From positions 310,001 to 374,000 of the forward strand of contig OY969422.1 in assembly GCA_963699215.1 (NCBI GenBank): 64,000 nt of DNA. The letters run 5' to 3'. Shown one piece after another: positions 52,601 to 60,940 of this stretch (position 1 is the stretch's first letter; every line of letters begins with the position of its first letter). The notes under the pieces were generated by a model, which saw only the letters and a list, made by a program, of their open reading frames with translations, made no database searches and had not been told where the DNA came from. The stretch comes from VRUE01 sp963699215 (GTDB taxonomy: Bacteria > Actinomycetota > Thermoleophilia > Solirubrobacterales > 70-9). A program made the position numbers and the translations under genes.

Positions 52601-53101
52601 TCCTGCCACTGGGGGACCAGCGGCGCCGGACAGAGGATCAGGACGCGATCGGCGACCCCCCGGAGCTGCAGCTCCTTCATCAGGAGACCGGCCATGATCG
52701 TCTTGCCGGCACCCGGGTCGTCGGCGAGGACGAAGCGCAGGCGGGTCTGGGGAAGCATGTGCCGGTAGACCGCGATGATCTGGTGCGGGAGCCCGCGGAT
52801 CCCGGACATGCTCACCGCGAAGTTGGGGTCGTGCGCGTAGGCGAGGTCGAATCCGGTGCGCCTCGACGAAATCGAAGAACTCGGCGGCGTCGACCGCCCG
52901 CGGGCCCTCCTCGACGACCTCGATCGCGTCGATCTGGTCCTCGGCGAGGATCGTCTCGTCGAGCGCCCCCGTCGGGGTGCGAACCCGGATCTCGACCGCG
53001 CCGTTGAGCCCGCGAACGCCTTCGAGCTTCACCTCGCCTACGAAATGCCCCGGCAGGCGAAGTCTGCGACCAATCAGCTCGTCGAGCGGGGTTCCCTCCA
53101 T
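49646..53101 (-). pseudogene. SNF2/HepA-type helicase with DUF3883, frame broken by 15 insertions
   Basis: Conceptual protein of 1146 residues. Begins MEGTPLDELIGRRLRLPGHF; helicase core has LADDPGAGKTIMAGLLMKEL, VVIDEAHKCSATF, LLLMTATPHSGDPTRFQNFL, then LLIFTEHRDTLDYLIENLG and EQRMGRIHRIGQES (motif VI). DUF3883 closes it (EVKGRSGSGVDVSLCRTEWI). The frame shifts 15 times, near 52861, 52110, 51878, 51522, 51455, 51269, 51232, 51219, 51206, 51160, 51135, 51050, 50815, 50352 and 50015. Each is restored by deleting one base, and no stop or deletion is needed: 3456 minus 15 is divisible by three. Recorded as broken because the frame is not continuous, but sequence error is the likelier cause. Confidence 0.85.
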
Positions 53102-53165
53102 CGGATCGCATCTTCGCGCATCGCGGGGCCTGCGCCGCTGTGTGCGCTACGTCACTTAGGCGGAA

Positions 53166-53181
53166 CTGGCTGGCTGGCCAG
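53166..53181. promoter_or_regulatory. Candidate operator upstream of the R2-like gene
   Basis: CTGGCTGGCTGGCCAG follows the same YTGGCT-N4-RGCCAR pattern as 27742-27757 and 58190-58205, with one half-site mismatch. It lies 67 bases before the R2-like/SCP2 gene. Confidence 0.35.
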
Positions 53182-53248
53182 GAGCGCGGTAGGCTGAACG
53201 GACCGAGCAGCCCGGAGGCGCCCTTAGCGCCCTACCCCAAGGAGAGAG

Positions 53249-54535
53249 ATGAGCGTCGCATCCCAGAGCCTGATGGACAACGTCACCTACGTCGACCTTT
53301 ACCAGCGCTGGGAGCACGGCAACTGGAGCGCCTACGACATCGACTTCTCCGAGGACCGCAAGGGCTGGGAGGCGCTGAGCGACATCCAGCGGCGCTCGGC
53401 GATGTGGATCTACTCGATGTTCTATTACGGCGAGGACCGGGTCGCCGACACGCTCGCCCCCTACATCACCGCCGCGCCGACCGAGGAGCAGTCCTACTTC
53501 CTCGCCACCCAGCAGGTCGACGAGGTCCGTCACTCGATCTTCTTCCACCGCTTCTTCAAGGAGGTGATCGGGGTCGGCGGCGACTCGATCCAGCAGACCC
53601 TCTCCTCCACCATGCCGCAGCTCAACTGGGGCTACCGCGGCATCTTCGACCGGCTCGACCTGATGGCCGAGGAACTGCGCAAGGACCGCTCGCTGCCCAA
53701 GTACGCGCAGGCGATCACCCTCTACCACCTGATCGTCGAGGGCAGCCTCGCCCAGCCCGGACAGCACTTCATCGAGGACTTCTTCGCCTCCGAAGAGACG
53801 ATGCCCGGCTTCAGCGAAGGCATGGGCAACGTCTCCAAGGACGAGCAGCGCCACATCGGCTTCGGCGTCAAGGTGCTCTCCGAGCTGCTCGGCGAGGGTA
53901 ACCCTGGCTGGGAGGAGAACCGAGCTGCAGTCACCGAGCTGCTGCGCGAAACGCTCCCCTACGGACCCGCCGTGTTCTACCCGCCCAACATGGACCGCTC
54001 CTACACCGAGTGCTACGGCTTCTCGCTCGAGGACATCTTCGCCTTCGGGCTGAAACTGATCCGCCAGCGCTGGCGCACGATCGGCTACCCGACCGAGGAG
54101 ATGCCGCCCGGCGTCTTCCCCTTCGACCCCAACGCCTCCGAGGACGAAGTCGCCGCACGTCAGGTGAAGCTGATGGAGGCTGGTGTCCTCGGCCCGCCCG
54201 ACGGCCCGGTCCCCGACGCCTCGCCGGAGACCCAGCGCCTCTATTTTGACCTGATCGAGCGCGTCGCCGACCCGGCCGCGGCCAACGGCTCGCCGCTGGT
54301 CTACCAGTACCGCTTCAACGACGCCGACCCCTGGCACCTGACGCTCGACAACGGCTCGACCAGGGCCGAGCCGGGCGAGGCCCCGGACCCGACGCTCGTG
54401 CTCGAGGCGAGCTGGTCCGACTTCGTCGCGATGGGCAAGCCGGAAGCGAACCCGCTGAAGATGATCCTGCAGCGGCGAATCCGCCCGCGCGGCAAGGTCC
54501 GCGAGATCGCGCGTCTGCGCAAGGTGTTCCGCTAG
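53249..54535 (+). CDS. R2-like ligand-binding oxidase fused to an SCP2 domain
   Basis: A 428-residue diiron protein. The N-terminal 300 residues match ribonucleotide-reductase-R2-like proteins (WEHGNWSAYDIDFSEDRKGW, YYGEDRVADTLAPYI, QQVDEVRHSIFFHRFFKEV, LIVEGSLAQPGQHF, SKDEQRHIGFGVKV) with all Glu/His iron ligands present. The last 100 residues are an SCP2 sterol-carrier-like domain (DPWHLTLDNGSTRAEPGEAP, then LVLEASWSDFVAMGKPEANP). It probably oxidises a bound lipid-like ligand rather than making a radical for ribonucleotide reduction. AAGGAGAG precedes the ATG. Confidence 0.85.
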   Translation: MSVASQSLMDNVTYVDLYQRWEHGNWSAYDIDFSEDRKGWEALSDIQRRSAMWIYSMFYYGEDRVADTLAPYITAAPTEEQSYFLATQQVDEVRHSIFFHRFFKEVIGVGGDSIQQTLSSTMPQLNWGYRGIFDRLDLMAEELRKDRSLPKYAQAITLYHLIVEGSLAQPGQHFIEDFFASEETMPGFSEGMGNVSKDEQRHIGFGVKVLSELLGEGNPGWEENRAAVTELLRETLPYGPAVFYPPNMDRSYTECYGFSLEDIFAFGLKLIRQRWRTIGYPTEEMPPGVFPFDPNASEDEVAARQVKLMEAGVLGPPDGPVPDASPETQRLYFDLIERVADPAAANGSPLVYQYRFNDADPWHLTLDNGSTRAEPGEAPDPTLVLEASWSDFVAMGKPEANPLKMILQRRIRPRGKVREIARLRKVFR

Positions 54536-54542
54536 CCGCAGC

Positions 54543-55948
54543 TCAGGAGATCGGCGGGCGCTTGTCCGCCCAGGGGCGCTCGGCCTCCAGCTGGGCGGCT
54601 AGGGAGAGGAGAGTTGCCTCGTCGCCGGGGCGGCCGATCAGCTGAACCGCGAGCGGCATGCCGTCGGCGGCGAAGCCGGCCGGCACCGACATCGCCGGGT
54701 TGCCGAGGTGGTTCCAGGGGACGCAGTAGGGATAGAAGCGGCTCATCCCGAGCACGGTCTGCAGCGCGCTGCGCCCCTCCCAGCGCCGCACCGGCAGCGC
54801 CGTGCCGCCCATCACCGGCGTCATCAGGACGTCATGGGAGTCGAAGATCGCGTTGACGCGGGCCGCGTCGACCGCCTCGGCGCGCCGCGCCCGCTCGAAG
54901 AGCCCGTCCGGGATCAGCCTGCCCAGCCGGGCGAAGCCGCGGGTGCGCCTTTCGAGCCGCTCGGGGTGCGGGACCCTGCCGAAGTCTTCGGCGATCCCGC
55001 GCAGGTAGCGCGGCGTGATGTTGTTGCCGATCCCGCCCCAGGCGGGATCGTGCTGCCCGACCTCGTGCCCGAGCGTGCCCAGCAACTCGGCGGTATCGGC
55101 GACGGCACCCTTGGCGACCTCGTCGACGGTCGGTGGCGCGGCGGCGCGCGGCGGCGCCGTCGACCAGGCGATCCGCAGCCTGCCGGGCGGAGTCCGCGCC
55201 GACTCGACGAAGGAGCGCTCGGGCGGGGCCGGCGCGCCCGGCTCGGCCGAGCCGCCGCTGATCAGATCGAGCCAGAGCGCCGTGTCGAGCACGTTGCGAC
55301 TGACGCAGTTGTAGACGGAGAGGCCGTTCCAGTGCTCCAGGTCGGGCGCCAACGAGACCCGGCCCCGCTGCGGTTTCAGCCCGACCAGCCCACAGCAAGC
55401 CGCCGGGATGCGGATCGAGCCTGCCCCGTCGGTCGCGAGCGCGATCGGCACCAGCCCGGCCGCCACCGCAGCGGCGCTGCCACCGCTCGAGCCGCCGGGC
55501 GTGCGCTGCGGGTCCCAGGGATTTCGCGTCACCCCCCAGGTCGCGGTCTCGGTGAAGCCGCAGATCGCCAGCTCGGGCAAGGTGGTCTTGCCGATCACGA
55601 TCGCGCCCGCCTCGCGCAGCCGCCGCACGATCTCGCTGTCGGCCTTGGCCGAATCGACGAAGCCGTCGGTGCCGTAGGTCGTCACGTCGCCAACCACGTC
55701 GACGCAGTCCTTGACCGCGATCGGCACGCCGAGCAGCGGCCGCTCCTCTCCCCCTTCAGCCGCGCTTCGGCCTGATCGGCCTCGAGCAGCGCTTTCTCGG
55801 CAAATACCTCGCGGAAGGAGTTGAGCTGCGGATCGAGCCGCGCGATCCGGTCGAGGCAGAGCCGCACCAGCTCAGTCGGCGAGGCCTCTCCCGCCTGCAC
55901 CATCTCCGCCTGCTTCGCCGCTCCTGCGAAGGCGATTTCCTCGCTCAT
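54543..55948 (-). pseudogene. Amidase-signature enzyme with one frameshift
   Basis: The N-terminus (SPTELVRLCLDRIARLDPQL, ADQAEARLKG) and the rest (PIAVKDCVDVVGDVTTYGTD, TPGGSSGGSAAAVAAGLVPI, ATDGAGSIRIPAACCGLVGL) form one amidase of the Ser-cis-Ser-Lys type, with K, S and S all visible. They lie in different frames. Restoring one G to the GGGGG run at about 55752-55756 joins them (469 codons). A true pseudogene or a homopolymer error are both possible. It follows the MMPL gene by 13 bases on the same strand. Confidence 0.75.
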
Positions 55949-55961
55949 GGCGGGAAGAGTA

Positions 55962-58190
55962 TTAGGCCTCGGCGGGCTCGGGCTCGCGCTTGCGGCCGCC
56001 CTCGAAGCTGAGCCGGGGCAGCAGGCGGTCGAGCCAGGAGGGCATCCACCAGTTCCACTGTCCCATCAGCTTCATCGCCGCCGGGACGAGGATCAAGCGC
56101 ACCAGGGTCGCGTCGAGGGCGATCGCGACGGCGGCGCCCAGCCCCAGCTCCTTGATCGACGGCACCCCGGTCAAGACGAAGACGGCGAAGACGCAGCTCA
56201 TGATCAGAGCAGCGGAGGAGATCGTGCGGGCGCTCGAGGCAAGACCCTCGGCAACCGCGCGCTCGTTGTCGCCGTGCTCCAGGTAGCGCTCGCGGATGCG
56301 CGACATGAGGAAGACCTCGTAGTCCATCGAGAGGCCGAAGACGATCGCGAAGATCAGCGGCACGTTGATCGTGTCGAGCGCGCCGAGGCTTTCGAAGCCG
56401 AGCACGCTGTCGAGCCAGCCCCACTGGAAGATCGCGACGAGGACGCCGAAGGCGGCGCCGATCGAGAGCAGATTCATCAAGACGGCCTTCAGCGGCAGCA
56501 GCAGCGAGCGCAGCATCACCATCAGGACGAGGAAGCTGAGCGCGAGGACGAAACCGATGATCTTCCAGAGCGAGCCGGAGATCTGCGCCCGGGCGTCGTC
56601 GGTGCGGGCGGTCTCGCCGCCGACGTCGACGCTGGCGACCGCGGCTAGGCCGCTCGCGGGAACGACCGAGTCGCGCAGCCGCGCCACTAGTGCCGTGGCT
56701 GCTTCCGAGTCGCTGGGCGCGGTGGAGGTCGCCTCGATCAGAACGCTGCCGTCCGCGTAGACCGGCGGCGAGACCGCGCTGATGCCGGGCTGAGCCCGCA
56801 GCTCGGCGGCGAAGCCCGCGACCGCGGGGCGATCGACGGCGCCGGGGAAGGAAGCGACGATTTGCACCGGGTCGGCGCCGCCGCCCAGCTGCTCGGCGAC
56901 GAGCTCGTTGCCGACCCGCACGTCGCTGTCCTTGGGGAACTGCTGGATCGCGTTGGTGCCCGTCTCGAGCGAGAGGATCGGCGTGGCGAGGAAGAGGAGG
57001 ATGCCCGCGGCGCCGGTCACGGCGAGCCAGGGGCGGGCCATGACGCGACGAGCCCATTTATCCCAGAAGCCCGGGCCGTCGTTTCCGCCGCCATCCGCTG
57101 CTGCCACGGCCGGCCGCGGGCGGCGCAGGACCGAGTACTTGGCGAAGCGCAGCACCCGGGCCACGATCCCGCCCGGCATCACCCGGTCGCCCAGCATCGC
57201 GATCAGCGCCGGCAGCAACGTGGTCGCGGTCAGGATCGAGACGGCGACGACGGTCATCGCGCCCAGCGCCATCGAGCGCAGCGCCTGGTTGTCGACCATC
57301 CAGAGCCCGGCCAGCGAGACGATCACGGCGAGCCCGGAGAAAGCGACGGCGAGGCCGGAGGTCGCCAGCGCCTCGGCCCGGGCCTCCTCGCAACCGCGCC
57401 CGTCGCGGCGCTCCTCGCGGTAGCGGGCGAGGATGAAGAGCGAGTAGTCGACCGCCACGCCGATCCCGATCATCGAGGCCATGTTGGTGACGAAGACCGA
57501 GGTCGACATCTGCAGCGAGAGGAAGTAGATCAGCGCCCCGGTGACGATCACGCTGACGAAGCCCAGGGTGAGCGGCAGGGCGGCGGCGGCGAGCGAGCCG
57601 AAGACGACGAGCAGGATCAGGGCGACGACCGGGAAGCCGCCCGCCTCGGCCTTGGCGAGGTCTTCCTTGGAGAGCTCCTGCATCCCCGCCCAGACCGTCG
57701 CCTGGCCGGCCAGGTAGGGCGTGACGCCGCCCTGGGCCGTCCCGGGATCGAGCCCTTCGCGCAGCTCCACGGCCGGGTCGACCAGCTCGTCCGAGGAGAC
57801 CTGGCTTCTCAGCGGCATCACGGCGTTGTCGCCGCGGCGCAACTGCAACTCGGCGCGGCGTGCAACCGGCGGCGGCAGGGCGATTCCATCGACAGCCGCG
57901 GCCTCGCTGCGCACCCTCTGCACGGCGGCGGCGCGCTCGGCGCCGCTCGCCTCCGGCGTCGCCCGCAACAGGACCGCGATCCCGTTCGCCTCGCTGGCGA
58001 AGACGCCCTGCATGGCGTCGCCGACAGCCTTGGACTGGCTGCCGGGCACGTCGAAGCCGCCGCCGGTCAGGTGTTCGGTCTGACGGGCGGCAAACGGCAG
58101 CGCGGCGAGGACGACCAAGACCCATGCGGCGACGACGAGGCGGCGCTTGCGCGCCAGGAACCCGGCCAGTCGGATCATCGCGTCGTGCAT
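55962..58190 (-). CDS. MMPL/RND-family transporter
   Basis: A 742-residue exporter with two RND repeats (about 11-12 helices). The first repeat has IGIGVAVDYSLFILARYREE and the second FAIVFGLSMDYEVFLMSRIR, the MMPL proton-relay helices. The mid loop (about 345-380, basic plus Gly/Asn) is typical. It may export lipids or hydrophobic compounds. The ATG at 58190 directly follows a palindromic operator (58190-58205), so the promoter would be very close to the start. The TetR gene originally lay just upstream; a transposon now separates them. Confidence 0.88.
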   Translation of the reverse strand: MHDAMIRLAGFLARKRRLVVAAWVLVVLAALPFAARQTEHLTGGGFDVPGSQSKAVGDAMQGVFASEANGIAVLLRATPEASGAERAAAVQRVRSEAAAVDGIALPPPVARRAELQLRRGDNAVMPLRSQVSSDELVDPAVELREGLDPGTAQGGVTPYLAGQATVWAGMQELSKEDLAKAEAGGFPVVALILLVVFGSLAAAALPLTLGFVSVIVTGALIYFLSLQMSTSVFVTNMASMIGIGVAVDYSLFILARYREERRDGRGCEEARAEALATSGLAVAFSGLAVIVSLAGLWMVDNQALRSMALGAMTVVAVSILTATTLLPALIAMLGDRVMPGGIVARVLRFAKYSVLRRPRPAVAAADGGGNDGPGFWDKWARRVMARPWLAVTGAAGILLFLATPILSLETGTNAIQQFPKDSDVRVGNELVAEQLGGGADPVQIVASFPGAVDRPAVAGFAAELRAQPGISAVSPPVYADGSVLIEATSTAPSDSEAATALVARLRDSVVPASGLAAVASVDVGGETARTDDARAQISGSLWKIIGFVLALSFLVLMVMLRSLLLPLKAVLMNLLSIGAAFGVLVAIFQWGWLDSVLGFESLGALDTINVPLIFAIVFGLSMDYEVFLMSRIRERYLEHGDNERAVAEGLASSARTISSAALIMSCVFAVFVLTGVPSIKELGLGAAVAIALDATLVRLILVPAAMKLMGQWNWWMPSWLDRLLPRLSFEGGRKREPEPAEA

Positions 58191-58205
58191 TGGCTGGTTA
58201 GCCAG
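58190..58205. promoter_or_regulatory. Candidate TetR operator at the MMPL start
   Basis: TTGGCTGGTTAGCCAG is a palindrome with half-sites TTGGCT and AGCCAG around GGTT. Its last base overlaps the MMPL start codon region, so a bound repressor would cover the ribosome site. Related to 27742-27757 and 53166-53181. Confidence 0.5.
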
Positions 58206-58234
58206 CCTCGCGCAGACGGCCGCGGCGGTCTGTG

Positions 58235-58242
58235 AGTACGGT
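58235..58242. repeat. Target-site duplication, left copy
   Basis: AGTACGGT flanks the left inverted repeat. The same 8 bases follow the right inverted repeat at 62852-62859. Eight-base duplications are usual for the IS1595 family. The wider GTGAGTACGGTCAC at both sides is partly palindromic, so the exact boundary could shift by up to three bases. Confidence 0.75.
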
Positions 58243-58268
58243 CACGTCTATCCCATCTCTGTAGAAGC
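58243..58268 (+). repeat. Left terminal inverted repeat
   Basis: Begins CACGTCTATCCCATCTCTGT and ends AGAAGC. It is identical, in inverted orientation, to 62826-62851. Confidence 0.85.
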
Positions 58269-58371
58269 GATTTACGTCGCTGACGCGCCCTAGCTTCCTC
58301 GCCGTCAAGACAAACGGCCGGGGCGCTGCTGTCACAGCCCCCGGCCCGGCACCGAAAGGCGGAACCTTCCG

Positions 58372-58620
58372 ATGCACTCCCAGCCTAAAGGGGCAGGGGA
58401 CCGCGACCTGCGCGATCAAAGCGTAGTTCTCTCGCAGGTCCTCGACCTTCACCCAGTTCATCTAACGATCCCGAACCTCGTTCGCCGTCTGGACGGCTCA
58501 GGCGATGCCTACGAGCGCGCCATACGCGACCTGACGAGCGCCGGTCTCCTGCAATGCCCGGGCGGCGTTGTCGAGCCGACCCGAGCGGCGCTTCACTTCG
58601 ACCGGCTTCCACTGTCGTGA
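58372..58620 (+). CDS. Small winged-helix protein (82 aa)
   Basis: Function not recognised in detail. The segment VLSQVLDLHPVHLTIPNLVR followed by AYERAIRDLTSAGLLQCPGG and ALHFDRLPLS fits a winged-helix DNA-binding domain in which a hairpin follows the recognition helix. The stop overlaps the XRE gene start (GTGA), so they are coupled. The ATG at 58372 opens the frame, about 100 bases inside the transposon end, with GGCGGAA some bases upstream as a weak ribosome site. Confidence 0.6.
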   Translation: MHSQPKGAGDRDLRDQSVVLSQVLDLHPVHLTIPNLVRRLDGSGDAYERAIRDLTSAGLLQCPGGVVEPTRAALHFDRLPLS

Positions 58621-58940
58621 CGATCGCAGAGCAGTTCGGCTCCAACCTGAATCGCCGCCGCAAGCACTGCGGCATCTCTCAGGAAGAGCTAGCCGTCCGC
58701 GCCTCGCTTCACCGAACCGAGATCGGTCTACTGGAGCGAGGCGAACGAATGCCCCGAATCGACACGGCGATCAAGTTGGCGGGGGCGCTCGATATCTCGC
58801 CCTGCGATCTGCTCGACGGGATGGTCTGGACGCCCGGCTCCACCACGGAAGGACGATTCATCGAAACGACGGTGTCGGGGCTTGGCCTCGTCACCCGCCG
58901 GTTCGAGGTCGAGCGCAACGGGGAGGGCGGGTGTCGATGA
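58617..58940 (+). CDS. XRE-family (helix-turn-helix) regulator
   Basis: A 107-residue regulator from the GTG at 58617. The HTH region NLNRRRKHCGISQEELAVRA then SLHRTEIGLLERGERMPRID is a standard XRE/Cro fold, with LAGALDISPCDLLDG after it. A C-terminal extension (SGLGLVTRRFEVERNGEGGC) could bind a ligand or partner. It is coupled to the winged-helix gene before it (GTGA) and to the membrane protein gene after it (ATGA). It probably controls the passenger operon. Confidence 0.8.
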   Translation: MTIAEQFGSNLNRRRKHCGISQEELAVRASLHRTEIGLLERGERMPRIDTAIKLAGALDISPCDLLDGMVWTPGSTTEGRFIETTVSGLGLVTRRFEVERNGEGGCR

Positions 58941-59470
58941 ACCCGCCTCAGCGGAAATCATCCGCAGCGCGACATACGCTGGGTCACCGGGTGGCAGAGG
59001 GGCAGCAAGAGAATACGAACGAGGCAGCGGGCCCAATGGAACGCGTTGGGCAGCTATTTGCTGTCTTGCTTTTCGTCGCGATCCCGGTTGGGCTCGTGCT
59101 TCTCGTGATCGGCATGTTTCCAGCCGATCTGCCCGCCAGTAGCAATCCCAACTTCATCGACACGATCTTCGATAACCGAGGAGTGATCTGGGCGGCTCGC
59201 CTATTGCTCGTTTCGGCCGCTGCCGTCCTTGCATTTGGTGGCGTCTTTATCGTCATCTCGACCGGCATTCGCATGAAGAATGGGGAGTGGCTTCGGCGGG
59301 CCGGGCCATTCGAGATTTCAGAGACCGCTGTGAGCGAGATCGAAGGCCAAGTGGACTTTTGGCGTCAAACCGCGCTAGCGGGCCAAGAGGAAGTTGCAGA
59401 GCTAACGGAGCGCCTGGAGGAGTCAGACGAGTTGATCGAGCAGCTTCACAACATGATCGACGATGGTTAA
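58937..59470 (+). CDS. Membrane protein with coiled-coil tail (177 aa)
   Basis: Function not recognised. Two membrane helices (AVLLFVAIPVGLVLLVIGMF and VIWAARLLLVSAAAVLAFGG) enclose a short extracytoplasmic loop. The last 60 residues form an acidic coiled coil (EEVAELTERLEESDELIEQL). It starts at the ATG at 58937, overlapping the XRE stop. Small two-helix membrane proteins with coiled coils occur as effectors or anchors in passenger modules, but no function is claimed. Confidence 0.6.
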   Translation: MNPPQRKSSAARHTLGHRVAEGQQENTNEAAGPMERVGQLFAVLLFVAIPVGLVLLVIGMFPADLPASSNPNFIDTIFDNRGVIWAARLLLVSAAAVLAFGGVFIVISTGIRMKNGEWLRRAGPFEISETAVSEIEGQVDFWRQTALAGQEEVAELTERLEESDELIEQLHNMIDDG

Positions 59471-59531
59471 GGCTTGGGATATCCCGTTCGATACCCCTTC
59501 TCAATAGGTCTATCCTTAGTTGGGAGCACGC

Positions 59532-59693
59532 ATGACGCAAGAGCAGATAAGCAAGCGCGTTGAGCAGACGCTTAAGCGAAATCAGGCGGCAGTCAAGCAG
59601 GCCAATAGTCGTGGGCAAAGGCTGAACCGTGCCGCAGAGCGGTCAACGACCGTCACTGATCGCGCGTTCAAGCAGCTTCGCCAGGGTAGTTAG
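59532..59693 (+). CDS. Small basic protein (53 aa)
   Basis: The ATG at 59532 is preceded by GGGAG six bases upstream. The predicted product (MTQEQISKRVEQTLKRNQAA, later RAAERSTTVTDRAFKQLRQG) is a charged, helix-forming peptide with no cysteine or membrane segment. It could be an antitoxin-like or DNA-binding peptide, but no family is recognised. Confidence 0.45.
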   Translation: MTQEQISKRVEQTLKRNQAAVKQANSRGQRLNRAAERSTTVTDRAFKQLRQGS

Positions 59694-59712
59694 CACCTAT
59701 CCAACCAACGGC

Positions 59713-59868
59713 ATGCCTAAAGCGAAGGCCAAGCAGAGGACCAGTAAAGGGCTAGAGATTCCGGTCCCGACCAAAGGCGACTTCGACGCGGCTATTTCGA
59801 AGGTTGCTCCGCCAGCAGGTCGTAAACGCCCTGGCGGGAAAGACCGGCCTCCGAAGCGATCCGAGTAA
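59713..59868 (+). CDS. Small lysine-rich protein (51 aa)
   Basis: From the ATG at 59713 the product reads MPKAKAKQRTSKGLEIPVPT then KGDFDAAISKVAPPAGRKRP. The middle (GLEIPVPTKGDFDAAISKVA) resembles the N-terminal part of small conserved proteins in mobile regions. It overlaps the convergent HTH gene by 77 bases, so one of the two may be spurious. Confidence 0.35.
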   Translation: MPKAKAKQRTSKGLEIPVPTKGDFDAAISKVAPPAGRKRPGGKDRPPKRSE

Positions 59869-60004
59869 CCGGGATGCCCGCCTTCTGCGCTTGCTGACAG
59901 AAGCCCCGCAGGTCTTTAGTCGCCTGTCGCTTAGCGGAGTCTGCCTTTTCGCGGCGTTTGGCCGCGCCCCGGATGCTTCGGAGAAGGAGCGCATGATCGC
60001 TCAT
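59792..60004 (-). CDS. Small helix-turn-helix protein (70 aa)
   Basis: A 70-residue protein with a C-terminal HTH (KAGIPVTRIASEAGLSRQGV, then YDLLAEQ), as in resolvase or Cro-like domains, and a basic helical N-terminal half. The start overlaps the transposase stop (ATGA), so the two are translated together. It may regulate the transposase; the paired palindromes at 60941-60985 are candidate targets. Confidence 0.55.
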   Translation of the reverse strand: MSDHALLLRSIRGAAKRREKADSAKRQATKDLRGFCQQAQKAGIPVTRIASEAGLSRQGVYDLLAEQPSK

Positions 60005-60939
60005 TTCGCCGCCTCCTCAACCAGGAGGTGGAACATCGAACGCGGCCCGCGCTTGCGCTGGTTGTGGCGCCACGCGTACTCGTCCAGATAGGACTGGAGC
60101 CATTTGCGCGAGACCATCTTGTAGGTGCCGCGCATCCCCGTCTTGAGGTTGCCGAAGAACCCCTCGATGGTGTTCGTGTGGATCTCGCCTTCGACGTAGA
60201 CGCCCGTCGAGTGGTTGATCACGCTATGGCCCGCGTACTCTCTGGCGAGTCGCTTATATGGTCGCCAGTCGTCGGTGAAGATGATCGCTCCGGGATCGAC
60301 GTTGGCCCGCACGGCTCCACTTAGCGGCTCGCCGCGCCGCGCCGCGATCACGCGTAGGCGGATTCGCCCACCGCGCTCGACCATCCCGAGAATCGTCGGC
60401 TTGGCCTCGCGGTGCTTGGCCGCTTCGGAGTAGCCCATCTTGCGCCGTGGCCGCCCGCCCCAAGAGGTCTCATCAACCTCGACCTCGCCTTTCAGCGGCC
60501 ACTCGTCGCCCTTCATCAGCTCGTTGCGGATCTTGTTGAACATGCGCCAGGCGGTCTTGTAATGGACTCCAAGCTCGCGCTCTAGCTGTTTCGCGGATAT
60601 GCCGCATCGCGTGCTGGTCATCAGGTACATGGCGTGGAACCAGAGCCGCAGCGAGGTCGAGGAGCGGTGGAAGATCGTCCCGGCCGTGGGATGGACGTGA
60701 AGCCCGCAAGCGGTGCAGGTCCAAGACTGGCGCTGCTGCTTGGTCTCGTAGCGCTTAAAGATGCGGCGGCAGTCGCAGCGCGGGCAGTGGGCGTGTTCGC
60801 CGTCAGCCGAGTAGCGGGTCCGCCACAGATGCTCTAGGCAGGCTGCGTCATCGGGGAAGTCCCGCAGGAACTCGGTGACCGAGTAGTCCGAGGTCGAAGA
60901 CCTGGCGCGTCGTGGTTCGTGGCGGTTGGCCGGTGGCAT
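60001..60939 (-). CDS. IS1595-family transposase
   Basis: A 312-residue transposase. A zinc ribbon (HCPRC at 51-55, WTCTACG at 73-79) is followed by a short helical region, and the catalytic acidic residues lie in EVEVDETSWGGRPR (D156), FTDDWRPYKRL (D223/224) and IHTNTIEGFFGNLK (N256, E259), as in IS1595. It should cut at the inverted repeats of this element. The start is next to the palindrome at 60941-60959, and it is co-translated with the small HTH gene. Confidence 0.92.
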   Translation of the reverse strand: MPPANRHEPRRARSSTSDYSVTEFLRDFPDDAACLEHLWRTRYSADGEHAHCPRCDCRRIFKRYETKQQRQSWTCTACGLHVHPTAGTIFHRSSTSLRLWFHAMYLMTSTRCGISAKQLERELGVHYKTAWRMFNKIRNELMKGDEWPLKGEVEVDETSWGGRPRRKMGYSEAAKHREAKPTILGMVERGGRIRLRVIAARRGEPLSGAVRANVDPGAIIFTDDWRPYKRLAREYAGHSVINHSTGVYVEGEIHTNTIEGFFGNLKTGMRGTYKMVSRKWLQSYLDEYAWRHNQRKRGPRSMFHLLVEEAAK

Positions 60940-60940
60940 G

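Noticed and set aside
49646..53101. Programmed +1 frameshifting as an explanation for the helicase
   Set aside because: Fifteen shifts with no common slippery sequence and clustered density are not compatible with known programmed frameshifting.
59713..60004. Treating the overlapping small genes as a toxin-antitoxin pair
   Set aside because: They are convergent and overlap by 77 bases rather than being co-directional; one may be spurious and no toxin fold is recognised.
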